Shown: in pieces, positions 44,204 through 52,395 of the stretch
Layout of the letters: each line of letters begins with the position of its first letter
Position numbering within the stretch: position 1 is the stretch's first letter
DNA from: Mycolicibacterium rhodesiae JS60
GTDB taxonomy: Bacteria > Actinomycetota > Actinomycetes > Mycobacteriales > Mycobacteriaceae
NCBI GenBank assembly: GCA_000230935.2
Contig: AGIQ01000009.1
Coordinates: 1 to 64,000, forward strand
DNA length: 64,000 nucleotides
Direction of reading: 5' to 3'
Program-made: the position numbers and the translations under genes
The notes under the pieces: generated by a model
Database searches by the model: none
What the model saw: only the letters and a program-made list of their open reading frames with translations
What the model was told of the DNA's origin: nothing

Positions 44204-44539
44204 CTCGATCCCTATTGTTGATGCCTCCACGGTCTCGGGGGAAGTTCAAAGGCTATACGCGACAGCGTCGAACGGGAACGGTGTCAACCAGTCCGGCACC
44301 AGCTCCGCATCCGTGTTCGCGTTGATCAACGCCCCTGCGAACTCGTCGTCCACCCGTAAAACCACGGGGCTGCCGGACCACTTCTCGAGGATCATCTTGG
44401 CCACGTCTTGAGCCCACTGGTCACCAGCGTTGCCGGTTGGCGGTCGGTTTGCCCACCATCGAAAGGCCCCGATCACCGTCGCCGCATCGTCAACCTTGAT
44501 GTGCCGCTTGGTCCGTAGAGCCCGCCCCCTCTTTGCCAT

Positions 44540-44950
44540 GCTCCGATCCTCCCGCACGTCGAAACGGAAACCCGAGAACGCGCCCGATCTTAAGGACCAG
44601 GACCCGCCGTCCTGTGGTCGGCGCCCGGGGCACCCGTGGAGGTCGCGGTCAACCACCGGCGTCGACGACGGACTGATCGTGCCGGCGGGCCGCTCGATTC
44701 CGGGTTAGCGCCTGGGGCAAACTGCTGCCCCGTCGGCCCGCGCCGAGGAGACCAGCCCGTCCGCGCGCCCCGAGGCAACGACGCGCAACATATGGCAAGG
44801 GCGCGCCAGCAGCCAGTTGAAATGGCCCTCTAACTGGTGATATGACCAAAATCCCATAAAGCTGCCGTGCCTTGGTCCGTGCGTGATTATTGTGACCCCA
44901 GGGGCGGCAGATGACCTGTCGGGGGCCTGAGGGGTGCATGTGGTTCCACT
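44540..44950. promoter_or_regulatory. 411-base divergent gene-free region
   Basis: The region lies between the start of the split gene (minus strand) and the QueC-type operon (plus strand). It becomes more AT-rich at 44815-44895, the likely promoter area for the operon. No small gene, hairpin or repeat stands out. Confidence 0.35.
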
Positions 44951-46066
44951 GTGCACGGAAGTGCCGCGTTGATCGCCGCACAGACGTCTGGTTCAGGCCT
45001 GCCCCCAAGAAGGCCAACACAAGCGAGCCGCCAGTTCGCTGCTGAAGATTTGGCCGCCGTTGAACGGGCAAACCATCGAAAGTTGATTCAACTGCTGCTC
45101 ACCGAGGCCGGCAGCCGCGCGGTCGAGTTCCAAACTTCGGCCAATTACGACGAGTTGATGGTCGAGGCGATGCCCCTGTGGCGTCGCCGAACTGTGCGAG
45201 CACGCATTGCGGCCGCAAGAGTCGACCAAGTTGCGATCGATCAACTGGCAGAAGCATCCGTCCAAGCTGCCGACGTCGAAGCTGTGATTTTCGCCCCACA
45301 TGGCGCCGATGCGGTGTCTGTCCCAGATGGACTGACTCTGGTGCTCCCCGATGAGATCATCGCTCGCCTCGAGCGCTGTCCGATGGTCGTATGGAAAGAC
45401 AACAAGCCCGCGCCCGCTTACTTACGTGTTGCGGCGCAGCGCGATCTTGATCAGGTCGCATTCCTGTTGGACCCAGTCGGGCTGAGGTGGCTTCCCTCTC
45501 TTAGTAGGAACGAATATCCACCCGACCTGGAGGGCCAATCCGCTTCTCCTGACACTCTTTTCGAGCGAATGGCTTTTCGATTGTTCACCAGCTGTCTTCG
45601 GTTTGGGGGTCAGCGCCATGGCGAGGCTGACAGAGGTAAACGATTGCCCGATGCCGTCTTGACGGCACCCGGCACCGACCGATACTCAATCTTGTTGGAT
45701 TGCAAAGCAAGTGCCGATGGGTACCTGATGGAGTCTGACCACTATCTCCGCTTCGCCAAGTACATTGACACCCTGGGAGCGGGCCTCGACGCAGAGGGCT
45801 ACCCAATTCGCTACATGCTGATTCTGTCCTCAGCTTTCAGCGGGCAAGAGGGCGATAGGCATCCCTTCCACGCGCGCGCCAAGGCCCTGAAGGACGACAA
45901 GCAAGTGTCTCTCGCCTACCTGACCGCCGACATACTGGCGCGTATTGCGACGCAAGTTGAACAAGGCGAGATGTCTCCGCGCGAACGTGAAGAACTCAAC
46001 TGGGGTGGTCTCCTCGCGAAGGGGCTCGTACATCCGTCAGACGTCGACACAGAACTTGGATTATGA
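44951..46066 (+). CDS. PD-(D/E)XK nuclease-like protein, first gene of QueC-type operon
   Basis: A 371-aa protein read from a GTG at 44951 (start uncertain). The C-terminal half shows a PD-(D/E)XK arrangement: PDAVLTAPG near 233, then YSILLDCKAS near 246-255 (D-x-K). The N-terminal half is helical (AAEDLAAVERANHRKLIQLL). I infer a DNA-cutting effector, by analogy with restriction-type nucleases. Its TGA directly abuts the next ATG, so it forms an operon with the three following genes. It occupies the place expected for an effector or ATPase in Qat-like systems. Confidence 0.7.
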   Translation: MHGSAALIAAQTSGSGLPPRRPTQASRQFAAEDLAAVERANHRKLIQLLLTEAGSRAVEFQTSANYDELMVEAMPLWRRRTVRARIAAARVDQVAIDQLAEASVQAADVEAVIFAPHGADAVSVPDGLTLVLPDEIIARLERCPMVVWKDNKPAPAYLRVAAQRDLDQVAFLLDPVGLRWLPSLSRNEYPPDLEGQSASPDTLFERMAFRLFTSCLRFGGQRHGEADRGKRLPDAVLTAPGTDRYSILLDCKASADGYLMESDHYLRFAKYIDTLGAGLDAEGYPIRYMLILSSAFSGQEGDRHPFHARAKALKDDKQVSLAYLTADILARIATQVEQGEMSPREREELNWGGLLAKGLVHPSDVDTELGL

Positions 46067-46756
46067 ATGGGGACTTCAACTTCTTTCCGCTCTCCTCCCG
46101 TCACGCGTTGGCGCGCATTCACGACGGCGCTCACGTCGGGAGCGTCAGTCGAGCGAGTCCGCTCCGAGTTGTTCAACGCGGGCAACGAGTGGGAACACGC
46201 GCTAGCGAGCGACGCTGTTGCTGCTTACGCAGCAACAATTCTTGACCTGTACAACTCCCTACCGGATCAACTCCGATCCGGGGAGCGCCCCGAAGACGTC
46301 CTGCAAGCCGTCGCCTCAGCGGCGAAAACCGACAGGCATGTCGAGACGGGCAGTGCTGCCGAGGCGATGGCGGAGAGAGCATTCATCCGACTCCTGATGC
46401 GAACTTCCGGTGGGGGCGACTCCCTGAGCCAGTTGACGTCCAGGCAAGCCGCACAGCAGTTTGTTGCGCAGCGCGGAACTCCGGGTCGCTTGGTCTCGGA
46501 ATATCTCGCGGAGCTACTCGGCCAATACGCACGGCACGCGACCGCGAGAGAGGCCGGCCGGATCACTGAAGCAGTCCCCGGAGCCAAGGTCAGTGATACT
46601 CGGCGGCTGACTCGCGAAGTGGCCCAGGCCGCCGCGGACGTGGGTTCTCAGGTTGAAGTCACAAACGCGACTGGTTTCGCGATCCGCGGCGCCTGGGCCA
46701 CCTTGGTTGCTGAAGCCTTCGCGAAGGGTCGCCAACTGCCGGACGTCCACCAGTGA
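46067..46756 (+). CDS. QatB-like protein with N-terminal Met-Gly
   Basis: A 229-aa mostly helical protein beginning MGTSTSFRSPP, so Met removal would expose an N-terminal glycine. Length, the MGTS-type start and position directly before a QueC-like gene match QatB of Qat defence systems. In such pairs the QueC-like enzyme is reported to attach a deazaguanine to the partner's N terminus. The identification rests on context and start sequence, not on a recognised catalytic motif. It overlaps the next gene (GTGA). Confidence 0.6.
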   Translation: MGTSTSFRSPPVTRWRAFTTALTSGASVERVRSELFNAGNEWEHALASDAVAAYAATILDLYNSLPDQLRSGERPEDVLQAVASAAKTDRHVETGSAAEAMAERAFIRLLMRTSGGGDSLSQLTSRQAAQQFVAQRGTPGRLVSEYLAELLGQYARHATAREAGRITEAVPGAKVSDTRRLTREVAQAAADVGSQVEVTNATGFAIRGAWATLVAEAFAKGRQLPDVHQ

Positions 46757-48063
46757 GAAAGTTCGCAGTGGTGGTGAACGACTGTGCCGCGCCGCCGATT
46801 ACAGGAATTCTGCCCATCCGCAGCCGCAATACAGGGGAGCAAGGCGAGCGCGAACGAAACTTCAACCTCAATTTCGACGAACTCGTCGCGGGATTGCCAG
46901 ATCGACTCAGCGACCTCCATATGGACTGGATGGAGATACTGGGCTTCCTCTTTGCAACCGACCTCGTATGCGAGCGCGGCGAAGGTGACGTCGAGTGGGC
47001 TCGCGAGATCGAACTCTGGCTTCCTGTTCGCGATCCCGAATTCTGGGAACTTCGACGTCCACTAATAGAGCGCATCTGGACCGACCTAACAAACGACGGT
47101 TTAAGAATGCACTTCGAGCAGGAGAACGAACCAGACCCGCCACCGCGCCAGGGCCGCGAGCCTCACCCCACACATGACTGTGTGGCACTCGTGTCTGGCG
47201 GCCAAGACTCCTACGTCGGCGCCCTCGACCTGATCAAGGACGGCCGTGAACCTTTGCTCGTTTCGCACAGTGCGAGCGGTGCAGTCAACAGCGCACAAAA
47301 CGCGGTGGAAGCGAATCTGCAGGAAGTAGAACCCTCGATTATGCGACTGAAGCTCAGCGCGGGGAAGGCGCGAGGCGCCGTGGCCGCAGGCGAAGAGCCG
47401 TCGCAACGGAGCCGAACGCTCTTGTTCGTCGGAGCAGCTGCTCTCGTCGCATCGCTCGGCGGCTCCCGAGAAGTCTTTCTCAATGAAAACGGCATCATGG
47501 CAATACATGTCCCCTTGACGGCTGCCCGTATGGGGTCTCTTTCAACTCACACCGCCTCACCGCCGATTCTCGACCGGATGGCAACCTTGGCCAACGATGT
47601 CTTCGATATTCCGATAAGTGTGGAAAACCGCTTGGTGCATCTAACAAAGCCGGAAGTCGTTGGTCGAGCCGTCGACCTTGGATTCGGCCATCACATGATT
47701 AACACCGTGTCATGCTGGCAGATTGGGCGCACATCCCGTCACTGCGGAATCTGCTCGCCGTGCATCATGCGCCGAATCTCAAACGAGTACAACAACGTTG
47801 CGGACATCTCGTATGACGCCGACATTTTCGACGATTCAGCCGCCGTCGACGAGCCGAAGGCTCGTGACAACCTCACCCACTTCATATCCCTGGTGGACGA
47901 TCTGCGCGAGCTACCCGACGTCGAGCTCGAATTTGAGTACCCGGAGCTCCTAAGGGCGGCTCCAGCAATGACGTTGACCGAAGCAATTGCGCTACACCGT
48001 CGCTGGGCAGACCAAGCAGCAAGCGTGCTCTTTGCCCATCCAGTCCCAGCAGGCCTCAGATGA
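46753..48063 (+). CDS. QueC-like ATP-dependent enzyme (QatC-like)
   Basis: A 436-aa member of the QueC (7-cyano-7-deazaguanine synthase) superfamily. The PP-loop SGGQDS is at 148-153, and the zinc site is C-x9-C-x2-C-x2-C (SCWQIGRTSRHCGICSPC) from about 321. It is nearly twice the length of housekeeping QueC, with a ~140-residue N-terminal extension, as in defence-associated QatC. No other queuosine or preQ0 genes are nearby, which argues against tRNA modification. It probably modifies the product of the preceding gene. Confidence 0.82.
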   Translation: MRKFAVVVNDCAAPPITGILPIRSRNTGEQGERERNFNLNFDELVAGLPDRLSDLHMDWMEILGFLFATDLVCERGEGDVEWAREIELWLPVRDPEFWELRRPLIERIWTDLTNDGLRMHFEQENEPDPPPRQGREPHPTHDCVALVSGGQDSYVGALDLIKDGREPLLVSHSASGAVNSAQNAVEANLQEVEPSIMRLKLSAGKARGAVAAGEEPSQRSRTLLFVGAAALVASLGGSREVFLNENGIMAIHVPLTAARMGSLSTHTASPPILDRMATLANDVFDIPISVENRLVHLTKPEVVGRAVDLGFGHHMINTVSCWQIGRTSRHCGICSPCIMRRISNEYNNVADISYDADIFDDSAAVDEPKARDNLTHFISLVDDLRELPDVELEFEYPELLRAAPAMTLTEAIALHRRWADQAASVLFAHPVPAGLR

Positions 48064-48674
48064 CACGAATCTCGTTTGGTGACTACCGATCCGGAGTGCG
48101 GGAGCCCGGGTTTCGAATTACTCCCGGCGGCGGGAACCGTGGCTGGCCCACCCCTACCCCCACGATGTGGGGAACGATCACGCGACATCACCTCGAGGGG
48201 CCCGAGGTCGCGCGCGACTACATGGTCAACAGCTTCCGCAACAGTAACTACTGGGGTGCCAACGGGACGCCGCAAAGCAGAGGATGGGCGCAGTCGACCC
48301 TGCGCTCGTACGATGCCTATGCACTGATGACGGGCGACGATACGCGGGCGGTGGTCGCAACGGGAGTGAGGCGTGAATTGCCGATTCCTCCAAACACCCT
48401 GAACATGCGGATCGATGTGATCCTGCTAGATCCACGCGGCTATGTGCCCCGAGTCATTCTTTGGGATAGACCTGAACTCACGGAGGAACGCGCACTTCTC
48501 TACGCGGCACCAATACTGCTCGTAGCCGAAGAAGAACTCGGCCAAGGCCGTATCGCCCAGGTCGAGCTGGTTCACACTCGGAGTGCTTCACGAGTCATAG
48601 TCGGTGCATCAGACGCACGCGCAGCGTCGCAAGGGATGGCGGGAACCGTCGGCCGAATCTTGTCGCAGGCCTGA
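48060..48674 (+). CDS. unknown fourth gene of the QueC-type operon, possible degenerate nuclease fold
   Basis: A 204-aa protein starting at an ATG that overlaps the QueC-like stop (ATGA). The stretch MRIDVILLDPRGYVPRVILWDR resembles the beta-hairpin of PD-(D/E)XK enzymes, with Asp kept but LWD in place of E-x-K, so it may be a catalytically dead member. C-terminal helices follow (RALLYAAPILLVAEEELG). It does not look like the TatD nuclease QatD. Function unknown; tight coupling shows it belongs to the operon. Confidence 0.62.
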   Translation: MTRISFGDYRSGVREPGFRITPGGGNRGWPTPTPTMWGTITRHHLEGPEVARDYMVNSFRNSNYWGANGTPQSRGWAQSTLRSYDAYALMTGDDTRAVVATGVRRELPIPPNTLNMRIDVILLDPRGYVPRVILWDRPELTEERALLYAAPILLVAEEELGQGRIAQVELVHTRSASRVIVGASDARAASQGMAGTVGRILSQA

Positions 48675-48906
48675 ACCAAGGCTGGCCGCTACTGGTGTGT
48701 CGGAGGGATATTCCTGAGGAGACACGCCTGTCAATCGCGCTAGTTGTCTGGTGCGTGCCGTCCACTGGCGGTCCTGATCTCGACAAAGACCACATCTGGC
48801 TACGTATCCGAGACGGGGTTGTCGACGTTTGACAAGGGGTTCCCGCTGGAATCTGCCCGCTCTTGACCTTCACGTTCTCGAGCGAGCGGCGCTCCTGCCC
48901 GACGTA

Positions 48907-49917
48907 TCAAGTTCCTTCTGAGAGGCGATCCACTACATCGTTGATGTTGCGGGTGACCAAGGTATTGAAGCGCTTGCCGACCTTTGCTGCATTGACGAGC
49001 GAGGCCCACGACTTCTCGGTGACGACGACGTCGCAGTATGGCACCGCGATCGCAAGCGCGATTACGTCGTTGAGATCATTTCCTTCCCAGGGCTTTTGCG
49101 GATTCGCTTGCCGCTGAGACCGGAGCTTCATTTCGACCCATCGTGATGGAATTTGCTCAATTATGTCTTCAGCGTTGTCCGCGATTTGTTCGGAGGCGAT
49201 TCCAAGTTCAGTCGCCGCCAGTGCGAGTGGATCACCGATATCGGCGAAAGCAGTGGCTAGCATGATGTCGTCGATGCGATGCCGGCCGAGCTCCGCGATC
49301 CACTCCGCTACAGCTCGTTGCCCGTCGGCGAATCGGTTGCCGGTCAGGGCTGTGTGGTTCTCCGGGTGCAGACGCAGGGATGCGCGCCCATCGGTGGGCA
49401 CGTAGTCGGCCAAGACCCGAGCTTCGCACTCCGCCTCGACGACAGGTCGCAGCATCGCCTGGGTCTCTGCGGGTATGGCCTTACCCCGCCACGTAGGGCT
49501 CGACGTGAAGCGAAGCTGAGGCGCGGCGAAAGCATGGGCCACGCCGGTTCCGAAGATTTGCTTCTCCGGAACCATCATGCGGAGCCCAAGGACCTCGATC
49601 AACGCGCAACGAATTTCCCACGGAACGATGTCGTGTGGAGGGGCGATCCGTAGTTGGCCCGCGAGTCGCGTCATCGTTCTGGCGAGTGCAATGCGTCTCT
49701 CTTGGCTGCGCTGCTTGCCCGTTTCGAAATAGTGTGCGCTGCTCAGCGGGAAGCGAGCTCTACCCTCGTCGACTGCTCGCTTCAAGGCAACCAATGTGTC
49801 GACGAACGGTGCGCCCAACGGATGCCCGATCTCGGCCCGCGCAAGATCGATCCACTTGTTTTGATCCAGGTACACGGTCAGCACGGTGTCTAGTTTGACG
49901 GTCGACGCCGACAACAT
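48907..49917 (-). CDS. PIN-like nuclease domain protein
   Basis: A 336-aa protein with PIN-like acidic positions: VYLDQNKWIDLAR near 15-27 and GNDLNDVIALAIAVPYCDVVVTEK near 279-302, followed by NTLVTRNINDV. The middle is helical. The pattern fits predicted RNases of toxin or defence type. It converges with the QueC-type operon and has its own promoter, so it may be an independent unit. No antitoxin gene is evident beside it. Confidence 0.7.
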   Translation of the reverse strand: MLSASTVKLDTVLTVYLDQNKWIDLARAEIGHPLGAPFVDTLVALKRAVDEGRARFPLSSAHYFETGKQRSQERRIALARTMTRLAGQLRIAPPHDIVPWEIRCALIEVLGLRMMVPEKQIFGTGVAHAFAAPQLRFTSSPTWRGKAIPAETQAMLRPVVEAECEARVLADYVPTDGRASLRLHPENHTALTGNRFADGQRAVAEWIAELGRHRIDDIMLATAFADIGDPLALAATELGIASEQIADNAEDIIEQIPSRWVEMKLRSQRQANPQKPWEGNDLNDVIALAIAVPYCDVVVTEKSWASLVNAAKVGKRFNTLVTRNINDVVDRLSEGT

Positions 49918-50130
49918 ATGGCGCCATTGCAGGAGGATGACACTCGTGACTTAGCGGCGACCTCTCGCACAATGCTTTCGACATCTCCGTTCGGCCATCT
50001 CCCGATCACCACAAGCGCCGGGCTCCTTCAAGTCATACTCGCCCGCATGGATCACCTAGAGGGGCTGAATGAGCAAGAACAGGCCGCGTGCGTCATCGCC
50101 GAACGTAGCCTCGGTGTCAGTGTCAGGGTG

Positions 50131-50342
50131 GTGTTGCCGCTTGGTGCGGTGGTTGGATCCTGATCACCTGGTGTCTGGCTCGTAGCCTCGGTGCCGCCCT
50201 GGGGTTGGCATGCATGAGTTTTGTCGGCATCAGGTGTGAAGGACCGGCCGGCGTGACTTGATAGGAGCGTGGCCCCGCCCCCACTGAGATGTGTCCGCCG
50301 ACCGGCCCAACCGTCACCTCACAGTGAATGGAGGCAACCACC
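50131..50342 (+). ncRNA. putative bridge RNA region of the IS110-family element
   Basis: These 212 bases between the left end and the transposase start hold no gene. IS110-family elements transcribe a structured bridge RNA from a noncoding end that pairs with target and donor DNA; in elements with the noncoding region upstream of the transposase it lies here. Several inverted segments are visible (for instance around GGCATGC and the CCGGCC/GGCCGG runs at about 50248-50300). Exact ends and guide loops were not determined. Confidence 0.5.
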
Positions 50343-51395
50343 ATGGTTGTTGTTGGAGCCGATGTACACAAGCGCACCCATACCTTCGTCGCCGTCGACG
50401 AGGTCGGCCGCAAGCTGGCCGAGAAGACCGTGACGGCCACCAGTCACGGTCATGCTGAGGCGGTGATGTGGGCCCGGGAACGGTTCGGCAGCGAGGTGGT
50501 GTGGGCCATCGAGGACTGCCGGCACCTATCGGCGCGGCTGGAGCGTGATCTGCTCACGGCCGGACAGAAGGTAGTGCGGGTCCCGCCGAAATTGATGGCC
50601 CAGACTCGTGCCTCAGCACGTACCCGGGGCAAGTCCGATCCGATCGATGCTCTGGCGGTGGCTCGAGCGTTTCTGCGCGAACCTGACCTGCCGGTGGCCT
50701 CCCATGACGAGGGGTCCCGAGAGCTCAAGCTTCTGGTGGATCGCCGGGAAGTCCTTGTCGCCCAACGCACCGCGACGATCAACCGGCTGTTGTGGCGAGT
50801 GCACGAATTGGACCCCGCTCACGCCCCCAAGGCCCGATCGATGGATCTGGCCAAACACCAAGGCATCTTGGGCCAGTGGTTGGCCACCCAGCCAGGGTTG
50901 GTCGCCGAGCTGGCCCGCGACGAGCTCGCCGACATCGTCCGGCTCACCGAGGCCATCAACGCCGTGGCTAAGCGCATCGGTGAGCGGGTCCGTGCGCTGG
51001 CGCCCACGCTGCTGGCCATGCCCGGCTGCGGAGAGCTGACCGCCGCCAAGCTCGTCGGGGAGGCCGCTGGGGTGACCCGGTTCAAAAGCGAGGCCGCCTT
51101 CGCCCGCCACGCCGGGGTGGCACCGATCCCGGTCTGGTCGGGCAACACCGCAGGACGCGTCCGGATGACCCGCTCGGGTAACCGCCAACTCAACGCCGCC
51201 CTGCACCGGATCGCCGTCACTCAAATCCGTCTCGACGGCCTGGGCCAGACCTATTACCGACACAGGCTCGCTCAAGGTGATTCCAACCGCGAGGCCCTGC
51301 GCTGCCTCAAACGCCGCCTGACCCGCGTCGTCTTTGGCCACCTCCACACCGACCACCAAAACCACCAAACAGCTTGCCAACCGGCAGCAGCTTGA
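50343..51395 (+). CDS. IS110-family DEDD transposase
   Basis: Start set at ATG 50343 (MVVVGADVHKRTHTF); an upstream ATG at 50328 is in frame. The 350-aa product has the RuvC-like N-terminal domain with Asp in GADVHK, Glu in WAIEDC and D-x2-D in KSDPIDALAVARA, and the C-terminal Tnp_20 domain (LLAMPGCGELTAAKLVGE, FARHAGVAPIPVWSG) carrying the conserved serine region (RSGNRQLNAALHRIA). It looks intact. Confidence 0.94.
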   Translation: MVVVGADVHKRTHTFVAVDEVGRKLAEKTVTATSHGHAEAVMWARERFGSEVVWAIEDCRHLSARLERDLLTAGQKVVRVPPKLMAQTRASARTRGKSDPIDALAVARAFLREPDLPVASHDEGSRELKLLVDRREVLVAQRTATINRLLWRVHELDPAHAPKARSMDLAKHQGILGQWLATQPGLVAELARDELADIVRLTEAINAVAKRIGERVRALAPTLLAMPGCGELTAAKLVGEAAGVTRFKSEAAFARHAGVAPIPVWSGNTAGRVRMTRSGNRQLNAALHRIAVTQIRLDGLGQTYYRHRLAQGDSNREALRCLKRRLTRVVFGHLHTDHQNHQTACQPAAA

Positions 51396-52337
51396 CATAG
51401 GAGAAACTCGTGGCCGAACCGTGGGACAAAGATGGACTCCAGGGCGTGCCCGACGCACGGCTGTATTTTGTGGACGGCCGGACCGCGGCGTTCGAGGTCA
51501 CCGAGCTCGTGCATCAGCCGGCGAGACACACCGAGGCTCTGCTGGCCCGCGACGGGCATATATGGCCGACACCTGGAAAGTGGTGGTGGACGATCAACGT
51601 CGGCTCACCGCTAGACCTACCTCGGTTGCGGACGGCGTACATACAGGTCATTGTGGCCTGCGAATCCGCAGACGTTCAACATCCAACTCAAATCGCTTGG
51701 GGCCCAGACGCTGACGAGGATGTCCGCTGGCTCGTACAGGAGTCGTCCTGCTCGATGACAGGGCATCCGGGAGCGGCCGACCCCTATGTGATGGTGGTGC
51801 CGAAAGGGGGCGGCGGCGCGGTCGACACCAACCTGGCTGGCCTAACCGACGCGCTCAACGAGTCATTCGCGCGGCAATCGCACATCGTTCCGCATTTCGA
51901 GAAGCTCCAGCGGGCTGAAGCTGATGAACGCCACTTGTTCGCCCCAGTGCACTACACCGGCCTGAACGACAGCGTCTCGCTCGGTCTCATGTTCAACAAC
52001 GATGCCCTACCACCCGAGGCGCCTCCTGTTCCCGAGCACATCGACGCCTTGTGGCTGGCCCCCCAGTTTTCTAAACGCGTTCTACTATGGACCCGTAATA
52101 CGGGATGGCGGAACCTGTACCCGTACAACTGATCCGGAGTACGTGCGCGGTAAGCTCTTCCGCCTCCGGGTTTGGTGGGCGCCTGCCTGCGTCAAGCAGC
52201 CGATAACGGCCACCTATGTCAGGTTGCCGCCAGTGCAATCCGTGATCAGTGAGTCGCTAACGACCAATTGCGTCACCTACGGATCACATCAGAACTCATC
52301 TTGTCACTGCGCGACTGCCGCCGGCGTCCCACTTCGC

Positions 52338-52395
52338 TGTCCAATTGCTCGCAAATTGGACACACAGTGGACAAACTTTTGGGATTTGGACAAAC
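52338..52395. repeat. cluster of TGGACA repeats, one pair inverted
   Basis: TGTCCAATT at 52338-52346 and AATTGGACA at 52354-52362 form a perfect inverted repeat. TGGACA recurs at 52368-52373 and 52387-52392, the last two within identical TGGACAAAC. The cluster ends one base before the stop codon of the NlpC/P60 gene and follows the split gene. It resembles an operator or recombinase-binding array. Confidence 0.5.

Larger units (their letters stand above)
42951..44248 (-). mobile_element. complete IS3-family element (copy A2), 1298 bp
   Basis: The ends are imperfect inverted repeats, TGGGGTTCCCCCGAGATCGT and TGAACTTCCCCCGAGACCGT, both starting with TG. The element is flanked by a 3-base direct repeat AAG (42948-42950 and 44249-44251). 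It holds orfA and orfB with a GTGA overlap. It is inserted in the hypothetical gene at 42246-44539. A diverged second copy in inverse orientation lies at the left edge of the window. Confidence 0.93.
42246..44539 (-). pseudogene. hypothetical gene split by the IS3-family element
   Basis: The 5' part runs from an ATG at 44539 (GGAGGA upstream) to 44249 and encodes 97 codons (MAKRGRALRTKRHIK...DAVAYSL). The 3' part runs from 42950 to 42246. Removing the element and one copy of the 3-base AAG target duplication joins them in frame as AYSL-STPLSLHDGRR, giving a protein of about 330 aa. The C-terminal LPPHIRIAHWHR is reminiscent of motifs in actinobacterial plasmid/phage hypotheticals. The gene is inactivated in this copy. 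Confidence 0.85.
50131..51409 (+). mobile_element. IS110-family element, about 1.28 kb
   Basis: The borders are deduced from the interrupted gene: the reading frame breaks after GTG at 50128-50130 and resumes at GTG 51410-51412. There are no long terminal inverted repeats, as expected for IS110. The element contains one DEDD transposase preceded by about 210 noncoding bases. The exact core dinucleotide could shift the ends by one or two bases. Confidence 0.85.
50047..52132 (+). pseudogene. hypothetical gene split by the IS110-family element
   Basis: The 5' fragment (50047-50130) encodes MDHLEGLNEQEQAACVIAERSLGVSVRV; the 3' fragment (from 51410) continues AEPWDKDGLQGVPDARLYFVDGRTAAFEV. Joining at the shared GTG restores one frame of about 268 codons. 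The joined segment follows the familiar pattern E-x-A-C-x2-AE-x2-LG...G...DA-x-L...DGR-x-AAFEVT of uncharacterised actinobacterial proteins. The gene is inactive in this copy unless the element excises. Confidence 0.82.

Noticed and set aside
42951..44248. Treating 1-44248 as a composite transposon
   Set aside because: The left copy is cut by the window and the copies differ in sequence; no shared outer target duplication can be shown, and the block is far larger than usual composite transposons.
46753..48063. Housekeeping QueC for queuosine synthesis
   Set aside because: The protein is much longer than QueC, no QueD, QueE or QueF-like gene is near, and it is coupled to QatB-like and nuclease-like genes.
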